Of a stretch of DNA of 64,000 nt, positions 8,087 to 15,017 are shown piece by piece. The stretch lies in NCBI GenBank assembly GCA_965261925.1, contig OZ253486.1:744001-808000 (forward strand), written 5' to 3'. The notes beneath the pieces are model-generated. The model saw only the letters and a list, made by a program, of their open reading frames with translations. It did not search any database and was not told where the DNA came from. The stretch is from Bin87 sp965261925. Its GTDB lineage: Bacteria; Chloroflexota; Dehalococcoidia; Lucifugimonadales; UBA3495. Made by a program: the position numbers and the translations under genes. Within the stretch, counting starts at the first letter, position 1. Every line of letters begins with the position of its first letter.

Positions 8087-8099
8087 GAAGCCGGCGAAC
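8062..8099. repeat. Tandem 19-bp duplication
   Basis: The 19-base unit tgtcatgaagccggcgaac occurs twice without a gap at 8062-8080 and 8081-8099. It spans the junction between the stop of the 8083-8712 gene and the start of the DUF3179 gene and so duplicates a possible ATG. It belongs to a pattern of short tandem duplications seen across the window. Confidence 0.9.
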
Positions 8100-8712
8100 T
8101 GTGTTGCTGGACCTCGATCAAGGTAACGTGGTCCGGGAGCCGCGAACCGGCATCCTTGAGGGCCTTTTTCAATTCCTTGACGTCGATTGCATACAGTTCC
8201 ACACGGTTCCGGGAAACGTTGATACCGGACTCGACCGGGATACCGGTGGCCCCGATGATGTCGTGCGCTTGGCGCTGAGCCTGTTCCAGGGATCTCAACG
8301 ACGCCCGGGCTTTGCGCGCCCGCACTATTCCAGCCAGCGGACTGTCCTTCACATACGGTTGCAGGGTCGCTGCCGGGTTTTCGGTGAACAACACAGTGAC
8401 GCCAAATTCCGGTTCGTGGTAGATCCGCAGGCCACCATAGGTGTCGGGCTCGCGCGAGTTGAGCGTGGCGCCGAGGTATCCGATTTCTTTCTGCATCGCC
8501 AAACGGCATATCGCCTCCTCAACGCTCACTCCCAACGCGGCTGCGTAGTATTGGGCATCCATGGCCAACGCGTAATTCTCCGGCAAGGGAGGGCAAGTGA
8601 GCGAGTCGGTCGTGCCTGGGGGGAGTGAAGCAGACGGTGACAGCGTGAGTGTCGCAACTACTATTACGACGAGAATCCCGGAGAGGATGTACCAACTGGG
8701 CGAAACTGGCAC
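8083..8712 (-). CDS. Secreted protein resembling a protease pro-domain (unknown function)
   Basis: The 209-residue product starts MPVSPSWYILSGILVVIVVA, an N-terminal signal segment, followed by a Ser/Pro-rich stretch. The rest (SVEEAICRLAMQKEIGYLGA, then YGGLRIYHEPEFGVTVLFTE, ending IDVKELKKALKDAG) has the pattern of the pro-region found before alpha-lytic/streptogrisin-type S1 proteases, where a strand-rich domain assists folding. No protease domain follows, and the protein ends where the DUF3179 gene begins (ATG overlaps TGA), so the two are translationally coupled. The family similarity is my recognition only and could be superficial. Confidence 0.65.
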   Translation of the reverse strand: MPVSPSWYILSGILVVIVVATLTLSPSASLPPGTTDSLTCPPLPENYALAMDAQYYAAALGVSVEEAICRLAMQKEIGYLGATLNSREPDTYGGLRIYHEPEFGVTVLFTENPAATLQPYVKDSPLAGIVRARKARASLRSLEQAQRQAHDIIGATGIPVESGINVSRNRVELYAIDVKELKKALKDAGSRLPDHVTLIEVQQHSSPAS

Positions 8713-8809
8713 GTGTGGGCCTCGGCGTACGGACGCGCAAAGATGGCTATATCGGGGTTGATCGTTTGCAGCGACGGGTTTCCCCAGAGCCTGACGACAC
8801 CCATGCGTT

Positions 8810-8834
8810 GGGGGCAGGTTTCAAGCCTGCCCCC
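8810..8834. repeat. Short GC-rich palindrome
   Basis: GGGGGCAGG and CCTGCCCCC flank a seven-base loop (TTTCAAG). It lies between the tautomerase gene and the secreted-protein gene, both leftward. With no T run it is more likely an interspersed palindrome or a transcript-processing hairpin than a terminator. Confidence 0.6.
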
Positions 8835-8861
8835 TCCGAATACGGTGATGTATGCGCGACG

Positions 8862-9260
8862 TCAGTCGGCGGCGGCGGCGGCGTACCACTCCGCGCCTTC
8901 CTGGCCCGGTTCGGGCAGAACGAAACCACCCTCCATGGTCCAGGATGCGGGGTTCTCGGTGATGCGCCCCGGGATGTCACCAGGCGCAACGCTGGCGATG
9001 TTGGCGAAGGCCAGGGTGAGGTCGGAGAGGAGTTGCTGCTTGACTTCCTCCGACCGGCCGGCGCGGTTGCCACCGTCCAGATAATACCCCTCGCCGTGCT
9101 CGTGGGTCTGGCCTTCAGGGGTCTCGATGAAAGTCACGGACACGAAGCTGCGCGGCGCGCCGGTGGAGCCGCAGTGGATGTCGGTGAAAGCCAGGGCGAT
9201 CTCCTGCCTCTGGTCAAGGGACAGGGCGTCGGTGGGAATGAAACAGCGATAGTGCGGCAT
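8862..9260 (-). CDS. Tautomerase-family protein
   Basis: The 132-residue protein begins MPHYRCFIPTDALSLDQRQE, with proline right after the initiator methionine, the catalytic base of the 4-oxalocrotonate tautomerase/MIF superfamily. The beta-alpha-beta pattern follows (IALAFTDIHCGSTGAPRSFV, then SVTFIETPEG). It is longer than the 62-residue minimal enzymes and may be a two-unit form. Tautomerases move double bonds in keto-enol acids, often in aromatic or halogenated-compound degradation; the substrate is unknown. The gene follows a second tautomerase-like gene by 28 bases, so they form an operon. Confidence 0.8.
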   Translation of the reverse strand: MPHYRCFIPTDALSLDQRQEIALAFTDIHCGSTGAPRSFVSVTFIETPEGQTHEHGEGYYLDGGNRAGRSEEVKQQLLSDLTLAFANIASVAPGDIPGRITENPASWTMEGGFVLPEPGQEGAEWYAAAAAD

Positions 9261-9288
9261 TGTCTGCTCCTTGCGCCGGTTTGGCGGA

Positions 9289-9618
9289 CTAGTTGTCGCG
9301 TCGGTCGCGGGCGGATACGACCAGTTCGTCGGTGGTGCAGCCGGTGTGGTCCATCCACATGTCCTGGATGGACTTCATCAGCTCGACGCGGGTTTCCTGC
9401 TGGAGGCCGGGCGGGATTTCGCCCCGAACCGCAGAGGTCGTGGAGATTCTGCCACCGCGAAAACCGAATCCGTTGGGTATTTCGATCCAGTTCACCGACA
9501 CGTCATCCGGGCCACCGCCCACGAAGGACGTACTGATTCGGGCCAGTTCCGACGCCAGTCGGGGCCGCAAATCTTCAGGGATTATCCCCTCCTGGATGGT
9601 GCAGTTGAACGTGATCAT
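9289..9618 (-). CDS. Tautomerase-like protein lacking the catalytic proline
   Basis: From ATG 9618 (ribosome site GGAAAGG six bases upstream) the 109-residue product reads MITFNCTIQEGIIPEDLRPR, then LASELARISTSFVGGGPDDV and SVNWIEIPNGFGFRGGR. The fold pattern matches its neighbour at 8862, but isoleucine replaces Pro2. Members without Pro1 cannot use the usual mechanism, so it may be a structural partner forming hetero-oligomers, as in some tautomerases. It is the first gene of the pair. Confidence 0.7.
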   Translation of the reverse strand: MITFNCTIQEGIIPEDLRPRLASELARISTSFVGGGPDDVSVNWIEIPNGFGFRGGRISTTSAVRGEIPPGLQQETRVELMKSIQDMWMDHTGCTTDELVVSARDRRDN

Positions 9619-9696
9619 TTGCCTTTCCGAGCGCGACAGGTTGGTGATGCGGCAGGGTAACATACGCGGCGTTGCGCCATCAATAACAGACCAATC

Positions 9697-9874
9697 TCAC
9701 GCGTACCCGCCTTCCAATCTCACGCATACCAACCTTGTCATCGCGAGGAGCGCAGCGACGTGGCGATCTCGTTGAATTGAGCGGGGATCCTTCCAGCGAC
9801 GAGATTGCCACGCTGCGCTCGCAACGACAGGAGGTCGCTCGCAATGACCGATTGTGCAAAGCGGGTACGCGTGA
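9697..9874. mobile_element. Palindromic MITE with 14-bp terminal inverted repeats
   Basis: TCACGCGTACCCGC at 9697-9710 is perfectly inverted at 9861-9874. Inside, a second imperfect palindrome (cgcgaggagcgcagcgacg with cgagattgccacgctgcgct) fills most of the 178 bp. It has no coding capacity. Single ends of the same type occur at 17029 and 53796, and its inner repeat is related to the array at 16053. No target duplication is evident. Confidence 0.75.
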
Positions 9875-9902
9875 ACGGACCACTCCACCGGAGGAACCTC
9901 CC

Positions 9903-10127
9903 ATGTGCCGAAGCATCAAGACGCTGCGCCGGGCCGACGCCCCCGCCACCGACGATGAAGTTCAGGCCGCCGCGCTGCAGTTCGTTCGCAAGATCAGCGG
10001 ATACCGCCAACCGTCCCGCGCCAACGCGCCAGCGTTTGACCGCGCCGTGGACGATGTGGCTCTCGCCGCACGAACGTTGCTGGATGCCCTGGCCGCGCCG
10101 GCGGGACACACTTCCCAACTCAAATGA
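9903..10127 (+). CDS. DUF2277 family protein
   Basis: The 74-residue product reads MCRSIKTLRRADAPATDDEV, QAAALQFVRKISGYRQPSRA and ends with a helical LLDAL segment. This is the hallmark of DUF2277: an N-terminal MCRSIKxLR, a central QFVRKISG-PS and an alanine-rich helix. The function of the family is not known; the conserved Cys-Arg start may bind metal or nucleic acid. The start at ATG 9903 is fixed by the conserved MCRSI and has GGAGGAACC upstream. It lies 88 bases before a ThDP-dependent enzyme with the same direction. Confidence 0.9.
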   Translation: MCRSIKTLRRADAPATDDEVQAAALQFVRKISGYRQPSRANAPAFDRAVDDVALAARTLLDALAAPAGHTSQLK

Positions 10128-10215
10128 CCGGGCAAAATGACAGGCCCGGAAGGCTGTGCTATCGTAGGCCGGCCCGTTTGCGCGGGCCTAATCATCGCTA
10201 TAGGAAGGTTTCACC

Positions 10216-11823
10216 ATGCCCACCATGACCGGCGGCCAGGCTCTCATGCGCTCGTTGTACCTGGAGGGGGTGCGCGTCATCTTCGGGTTGCCCGGGGTGC
10301 AGCTCTACCACGCGCTGGACGCTCTGAACGACGTGCCGGGCATCCGCCTGATCACCACGCGGCACGAGCAGGCCACGGCGTACATGGCCGATGGATACGC
10401 GCGGGCCAGCGGCGGCGTGGGCACGGCATTGATGGTGCCGGGGCCGGGCCTGCTCAACGCGTCGGCGGCCATCAGCACCGCCTACTCGGCGTCATCGCCG
10501 GTGTTGGTGGTGTCGGGCCAGATCGAGCGCGACCTGATCGGCTCGGACCGGGGCATCCTGCACGAGGTGAACGACCAGCAGGACTGCATCCGGCCCATCA
10601 CCAAGTACGTGCGGCGGATGATGACCGCAGAGGAAGCGCCCGAGGCGGTGCACGAGGCGTTCCGGCAACTGACCACGGGACGCCCGCGTCCGGTCGAGAT
10701 CGAGATGCCGCCGGAAACCATGGCCGAGCAGGGCACGGTCAACCTGATCGAGGCCGAGGGCTACCCTCGCCCGGCCGCATCCGACGAGCAGGTGGCGGAG
10801 GCGGCGCGCATCCTGGCCGGAGCGCGGCGTCCGCTGATCTGGGCCGGCGGCGGCGTCATATCGTCCGAGGGTTCGGAGGCGTTGGTACGGCTGGCGGAGC
10901 GCTTGCAGGCGCCGGTGATCACCACCGCCGAGGGCAAGGGGGCCATCGACGACCGGCATCCGCTGGCGCTGGGTGCGCTCCGGCTGCGCAACGACCCCGT
11001 GGCCAAGGAGGAGCCGAACTTCGACGTCATCCTGGGCGTGGGCAGCAGGATGGCCTTCCCCATGTGGCTGGACGGCCAGCGGGTGGTACAGATCGACGTC
11101 GACCCGGACGAACTGGGTCGCAACTGGGACAACACCTACGGCATCGCCGGCGACGCGCGCACGGTGATGGAACAAGTGGACGCCAGGTTGGCAGACACCA
11201 TCGCAATGGGAGATCGCCCGTCGTTTGCGGCGGAAACGGCAGCCCTGCGTCAACAGCGGCAGGAAAGCGCGATACGTCCCGAACCGCAGGAGTCGTACCT
11301 GCAAGCGGTGCGTGCCGCAGTTCCCGAGGACGGCATCCTGGTGTCGGGCATGACGCAGCTGGGCTACTACGCTCGCGCCTTCTGGCCCACCTACGAGCCG
11401 CGCACCTTCATCACGTCCAGCTACTCGGGCAACCTGGGCTACGCCTACCCGACGGCGTTGGGAGCCAAGGTGGCGCAGCCGGACCGGCCGGTGGTCGCGC
11501 TGTGCGGCGACGGCGGGTTCCTGTTCAACTCGCAGGAGCTGGCCACGGCGGTGCAGCATGGCATCAACGTGGTGGCGGTGGTGTTCAACGACAACGCCTA
11601 CGGCAACGTGCTGCGCGACCAGGTGAACCAGTTCAGCGGACGCGCGGTGGGCGCGGAGCTGCACAACCCCGACTTCGTCAAGCTGGCCGAGGCCTACGGC
11701 GTTCGCGGCGTCCGCGCCGAGGGACCGGAAGCGCTGGAGTCGGCGGTGCGCGAAGCGATCAACGCGGATGGCCCGAGCCTGATCGAGGTTCCGGTGGGGC
11801 CGATGCCGACGCCGTTTACGTAG
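10216..11823 (+). CDS. Thiamine-diphosphate-dependent enzyme (acetolactate synthase-like)
   Basis: The 535-residue protein has the three-domain form of the ThDP decarboxylase/carboligase family. The N-terminal Pyr domain carries the catalytic glutamate in TRHEQATAYMADGYAR (about residue 56). A central Rossmann domain contains WAGGGVI and DVILGVGSRMAFP. The C-terminal PP domain holds the diphosphate motif GDGGFLFNSQELATAVQHGI...NDNAYGN (GDG near residue 431). It resembles benzoylformate decarboxylase, oxalyl-CoA decarboxylase or catabolic acetolactate synthases more than the biosynthetic IlvB, and there is no IlvN small subunit nearby; the substrate is not readable. It starts at ATG 10216 behind AGGAAGG. 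Confidence 0.92.
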   Translation: MPTMTGGQALMRSLYLEGVRVIFGLPGVQLYHALDALNDVPGIRLITTRHEQATAYMADGYARASGGVGTALMVPGPGLLNASAAISTAYSASSPVLVVSGQIERDLIGSDRGILHEVNDQQDCIRPITKYVRRMMTAEEAPEAVHEAFRQLTTGRPRPVEIEMPPETMAEQGTVNLIEAEGYPRPAASDEQVAEAARILAGARRPLIWAGGGVISSEGSEALVRLAERLQAPVITTAEGKGAIDDRHPLALGALRLRNDPVAKEEPNFDVILGVGSRMAFPMWLDGQRVVQIDVDPDELGRNWDNTYGIAGDARTVMEQVDARLADTIAMGDRPSFAAETAALRQQRQESAIRPEPQESYLQAVRAAVPEDGILVSGMTQLGYYARAFWPTYEPRTFITSSYSGNLGYAYPTALGAKVAQPDRPVVALCGDGGFLFNSQELATAVQHGINVVAVVFNDNAYGNVLRDQVNQFSGRAVGAELHNPDFVKLAEAYGVRGVRAEGPEALESAVREAINADGPSLIEVPVGPMPTPFT

Positions 11824-11886
11824 GGGGCGAACGCGATTCTTGAACAGCGGCGATCCGCAACGCAAACGACGGCGGATGCCACAACG

Positions 11887-13008
11887 TTATTCGCTTTGTT
11901 CTGCCTCGGACCTGATGTCGTCGAGTTCGATCACATCACCTCTTCTCCAACCTGTTATCGTGACCGTGAAGTCCCACATGGGGCGGACTATGTCGTTCAT
12001 CATGCCGGCCGGCACGGTAATTCGATGTGATCGTTGGTCAGCGTCAATTATTCGGATATGATTACCGGTACCGGAGGTTGCGTCTGCATACCTGAGTACC
12101 CCACTTATTTCGACAGGTTCAGCATCATTGGTTAGCAGATCTGGTAGACGCGGTACGACTATCTCGGTTGACGGGGTAGTCAGTGATACTGAACGCTCTT
12201 CGCCTCGGCGGATGGCAGTGAACCCCACTTGCCTCACACGTTCGCCATCTGGTGCTATCATCTTCGCCAGCCCTAGAAAGTTGCGCAGATATGCGTGATC
12301 CGGAATAGAACGACGTACCTCGTCCAAACGAGACCTGTTGACTAATTCGAGCAGATTCATGAATTCGTCCATCACGTCTGTCGTGTCAGACATACCCGGT
12401 AAAGCCGGCTGGATCAGGCTACCGAATTTGAGCGTAACCGAAAAACTGCCCGGCCGGGGAACTGAAATCAATGTTTGATAACTGTCGCGGATGTTTTTGC
12501 TGGCTTGACCACGCTCCCGAAAGTCGCGACCGAATTTGCGTTCTGCCGTTCTGTGGATCAATTTCGATGTGCTATCTACACGGGCGTAAATCTCGTTGTA
12601 TTGCACAAGGCCGCTTCCCACCTGCTGACCCGACAAACTCAACTGCAATTCATCATCCTGCAACGTGATGCCTTTCAAATCCAAATGTCTCTGGAAATAG
12701 ATCTGCTCGAGTAGGTCGCGCAATTCCTCGGCGATGTCCGGATGCGGGTCTCCGGCCAGAGCTCTGGCCGTAATCTGCTCAGCGTCACGAAACCGTCGGC
12801 AATCCAAAGCCAGGGTAGCGGCGCTCCGGTGGAGGATTGACCACGCCAGATCGTCCGATTGGCCAAGTTGGTCAATGGCCGCCAGTTCAAATTCGAGGGC
12901 CTGGGCAAAATATTCCAAGGCAAGCTCGAGGTCGCCCCGGGAGCGATTGCTGAAACCGAGGTCGGCAAATTCCATAGCCAAGTTGTGGTATTCACGAACC
13001 GAACTCAT
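11887..13008 (-). CDS. TPR-containing protein of unknown function
   Basis: The 373-residue product begins with helical pairs typical of tetratricopeptide repeats (YHNLAMEFADLGFSNRSRGD, then LELALEYFAQALEFELAAID and SILHRSAATLALDCRRFRDA). The C-terminal two thirds is strand-rich (SFSVTLKFGSLIQPALPG, TEIVVPRLPDLLTN, RIIDADQRSHRITVPAG). No catalytic motif is seen. It overlaps the upstream gene by four bases (ATGA), so both proteins are made together. TPR domains usually bind partner proteins, so its partner is probably the product of 13005-13640. Confidence 0.7.
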   Translation of the reverse strand: MSSVREYHNLAMEFADLGFSNRSRGDLELALEYFAQALEFELAAIDQLGQSDDLAWSILHRSAATLALDCRRFRDAEQITARALAGDPHPDIAEELRDLLEQIYFQRHLDLKGITLQDDELQLSLSGQQVGSGLVQYNEIYARVDSTSKLIHRTAERKFGRDFRERGQASKNIRDSYQTLISVPRPGSFSVTLKFGSLIQPALPGMSDTTDVMDEFMNLLELVNRSRLDEVRRSIPDHAYLRNFLGLAKMIAPDGERVRQVGFTAIRRGEERSVSLTTPSTEIVVPRLPDLLTNDAEPVEISGVLRYADATSGTGNHIRIIDADQRSHRITVPAGMMNDIVRPMWDFTVTITGWRRGDVIELDDIRSEAEQSE

Positions 13009-13640
13009 GCTGTTCTGACCTCGGCAATGGGCCGTCCGAATTCAACCACAATTACGTAAGCGGGTATCTCCAATGCCTTGGAGCGACCGACTTGACGTAA
13101 TTTGCTACGCACCCGTGCCGCTAAGACGGAATCATCTCCGTTACGAATGCCGGATACTTCGAGCCTCATTCTAGCGACTATATTGTCCTCTGCAAGCAAG
13201 GATGAAAGTGAATCCGTTGCGGCTCGCTCTGCATCGGACATACTATCGGTGTCGTTGTCGCCCAACCAATAGTCAAATCCTGTTGGCTGCTGTGGCGTGC
13301 TTTTTCGAGCCCGAACGATAACCATTTGGCCGATGTCATGATTGGCTATCAGAGCGGCTATGCACGCGGCACCATCTTCAGTAGCTTCGTCATCATCATC
13401 CCAGGTGCGACGGACCTGTGCAGTTACTGGGGTCCAGTCCAAACGATGATTTTGGTGGTGGTGTCCGCGGATGACCATCGTGACTCCCTGAGTATGGCCT
13501 CGTTCTTCCAAGCAAACTGCCGCAGCTTCGGCCATTTCAGTACCTTTGGCCACAGAAATTCCAGGATTTTCCCCACGCCCCAATTCGTTCAAATCAAGCA
13601 TCACCATTCCAGAGCTTTTGACGCTAATGTAGGCCGCCAA
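13005..13640 (-). CDS. Conserved hypothetical protein with GFDYWLG motif
   Basis: The 211-residue protein contains an alpha/beta core with DGAACIAALIANHDIGQMVI, then VRARKST...TGFDYWLGDND (residues about 120-130), MRLEVSGIRNGD and a C-terminal AYVIVVEFGRP. I have the impression of a recurring uncharacterised bacterial family with this exact order of motifs, but cannot name a function. It is the first gene of a two-gene operon with the TPR protein. A start at the internal Met12 (MVMLDLNELG) is possible. Being strictly paired, with a partner-binding TPR protein, the module could act in stress or defence; nothing in the sequence proves that. Confidence 0.65.
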   Translation of the reverse strand: MAAYISVKSSGMVMLDLNELGRGENPGISVAKGTEMAEAAAVCLEERGHTQGVTMVIRGHHHQNHRLDWTPVTAQVRRTWDDDDEATEDGAACIAALIANHDIGQMVIVRARKSTPQQPTGFDYWLGDNDTDSMSDAERAATDSLSSLLAEDNIVARMRLEVSGIRNGDDSVLAARVRSKLRQVGRSKALEIPAYVIVVEFGRPIAEVRTA

Positions 13641-13722
13641 TTATAGGCAAGCTAGTTGGAACCGCAACTGGCAATACTTGGGACCGCGAGGTCAATGCGC
13701 TATTATTGCACCACGCATACAA

Positions 13723-13887
13723 ATGGCAATCGAACAAGCTGTAGTTGAGTGCTGTGTCTTCTGCCCCGAGCTCGATATCGCCAGCCAGGGCGATACCGTG
13801 GCCGAAGCCCACGACAACCTCATCGAGCCGGTGGAACTGTTTTTCGAGGTGGCCTCTGCTGAAGAGGTGCGGCGACGGCTGTCGTAG
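13723..13887 (+). pseudogene. HicB-like antitoxin, truncated copy
   Basis: The 54-codon frame carries the HicB core CPELDIASQGDTVAEAHDNL, then IEPVELFFEVASAEEV, nearly identical to the gene at 14281. The N-terminal beta strand has been replaced (MAIEQAVVECCVF) and the C-terminus ends early (RRRLS). It looks like a decayed duplicate at the head of a three-copy HicB cluster. Confidence 0.6.
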
Positions 13888-13905
13888 CCGAAGGATGTGA
13901 CAACG

Positions 13906-14112
13906 ATGCGCCAGGTAATTCTGTATCCAGGTGAAGATGGCTTTTGGGTGGTGGAATGCCCCGGCCTGCCCGGCTGCGTGAGCCAGGGGGAAACTCGGCA
14001 GGAAGCCATCGCCAATATCAAGGAGGCCATCGAAGCGTACGTTGCCGTACTGGAGGAGGACGGGCTGCCGGTTCCTGAGGAGCGGTTTGAAACGATGGTT
14101 ATCGCCGTATGA
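13906..14112 (+). CDS. HicB-family antitoxin (no adjacent toxin)
   Basis: The 68-residue product reads MRQVILYPGEDGFWVVECPG, LPGCVSQGETRQEAIANIKE and AIEAYVAVLEEDGLPVPEE, the complete HicB partial RNase-H-like fold (UPF0150). HicB proteins bind and block the mRNA interferase HicA and repress their own operon. There is no HicA directly downstream, so this copy may be an orphan or act on a distant toxin. GTG 13897 is an alternative start; ATG 13906 follows GAAGGATG. Confidence 0.85.
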   Translation: MRQVILYPGEDGFWVVECPGLPGCVSQGETRQEAIANIKEAIEAYVAVLEEDGLPVPEERFETMVIAV

Positions 14113-14151
14113 GCAGGTTGCCCCGTACCGGAGCGCATGAGCGAACCCCGC

Positions 14152-14157
14152 TATAAT
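14152..14157 (+). promoter_or_regulatory. Possible -10 box (TATAAT)
   Basis: A perfect TATAAT lies about 40 bases before the orphan 5' fragment of a dehydrogenase gene at 14195 and 124 bases before hicB. There is no good -35 at 16-18 bases, so this is a weak call. Confidence 0.3.
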
Positions 14158-14194
14158 GGTGCGGCCATAGTCTCCAAGAAATAAACGGTTCCCA

Positions 14195-14257
14195 ATGCCC
14201 GCCACCCACATCCTCATCACCGATTTTGTCTGGCCCTCCACTGCGCCGCAGCGCCAG
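14195..14257 (+). pseudogene. 5' fragment of a D-2-hydroxyacid dehydrogenase gene
   Basis: ATG 14195 opens MPATHILITDFVWPSTAPQR, which matches the start of the intact gene at 15018 (MTTSARILITDFVWPSTGPE), including a run of near-identical DNA through ctcatcaccga-tt-gtctgg. After about 21 codons the similarity ends and hicB begins. This is a leftover 5' end, perhaps from the insertion of the hicBA genes into, or next to, a second dehydrogenase gene. Confidence 0.6.
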
Positions 14258-14280
14258 GACAGGATAAGCGGAGAATTCCT

Positions 14281-14502
14281 ATGACCAAGCAACTTACCGC
14301 AATCATCGAGCGCGAGGGCCACGGTTATGTCGCTCTCTGCCCAGAGCTAGACATCGCCAGCCAGGGGGATACCGTGGCAGAGGCGCGAGATAACCTGATT
14401 GAGGCGCTGGAACTATTTTTTGAGGTCGCGTCAGAGGCGGAAATCGCGGAGCGGTTGCACGACGAGGTGTACATCACGCGGGTAGAAGTTGCCGTTGGCT
14501 AG
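14281..14502 (+). CDS. hicB: HicB-family antitoxin of the HicBA pair
   Basis: The 73-residue product (MTKQLTAIIEREGHGYVALC, PELDIASQGDTVAEARDNLI, then EALELFFEVASEAEIAERLH) is a full-length HicB-type antitoxin. It starts at ATG 14281 behind GCGGAGAATTCCT. Its last codons overlap a TTG start of the hicA frame (14495), so antitoxin and toxin would be translationally coupled with the antitoxin first. The toxin is broken by a MITE, so this antitoxin currently has no functional partner here. Confidence 0.88.
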   Translation: MTKQLTAIIEREGHGYVALCPELDIASQGDTVAEARDNLIEALELFFEVASEAEIAERLHDEVYITRVEVAVG

Positions 14503-14958
14503 GCTTCGCGTCTTGTCAGGGCGGGAGGTTTGCGCGATTTTGGCGGCGTATGGATTCGCCCAAGTCCGGAGGAGAAGTAGCCACATCATCATGCAAAAGA
14601 TGGAGACCGGAAGAACCCTTTCCGTTCCTGTGCAGGGCAATCGCGTCTAAATTGAGTTTGGCGGAATAACAGCTGGCGCTGACAGGAAAAGGTATCTCGT
14701 TACTCGAAAATGCAGGTGGTGAGCTTTGCGACCGCCCATTTCGACGGTAATCGAGGCTGGCATCGGCGCTCAAACGGTAATAAACCGTGGCCGACATCTG
14801 TGATACTAATACTTTGCATCGCTTGTTATGCCGAACACGATAAGACGCGATTGCCCTGCGTTCCTGTGCCGGACCACCGTGAGGTACGCATCGGTACGCT
14901 ACAATCCATCGTTCGACAGAGCGGTCTCCCAAAATCTCTGTTCGAAGAAAACGCATAA
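14495..14958 (+). pseudogene. hicA: HicA mRNA interferase, split by a MITE
   Basis: TTG 14495 starts MARLRVLSGREVCAILAAYG, FAQVRRRSSHIIMQKMETGR, TLSVPV (46 codons, up to 14632). The frame resumes at 14869 with PDHREVRIGTLQSIVRQSGL, PKSLFEENA-stop. Together these make a normal 75-residue HicA dsRBD-like toxin with its active histidine in SSHIIM. The 226-bp insertion at 14633-14858 adds one copy of a 10-bp target duplication; removing both restores the frame exactly (SVPV-PDHREV). The toxin is thus probably inactive. Confidence 0.9.
14633..14858. mobile_element. MITE inserted in hicA, 16-bp inverted repeats, 10-bp target duplication
   Basis: CAGGGCAATCGCGTCT at 14633-14648 is perfectly inverted at 14843-14858, with weaker similarity continuing inward. 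The flanks cgttcctgtg at 14623-14632 and 14859-14868 are identical. The 226-bp element has no transposase. Target duplications of about 10 bp are known from some IS4-family elements, so a related transposase may mobilise it; which one is not shown. Confidence 0.92.
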
Positions 14959-15017
14959 TGGCCTGCTCCCGTTGCTAGGATTGTTTGACTGCGATCAGTG
15001 ACCCTCGCCTCATCCCC

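Noticed and set aside
10137..11843. 568-codon + frame offset from the ThDP enzyme
   Set aside because: A shadow in GC-rich DNA; composition is Gly/Arg/Ala-rich and no motif is seen, while the 10216 frame is a complete enzyme.
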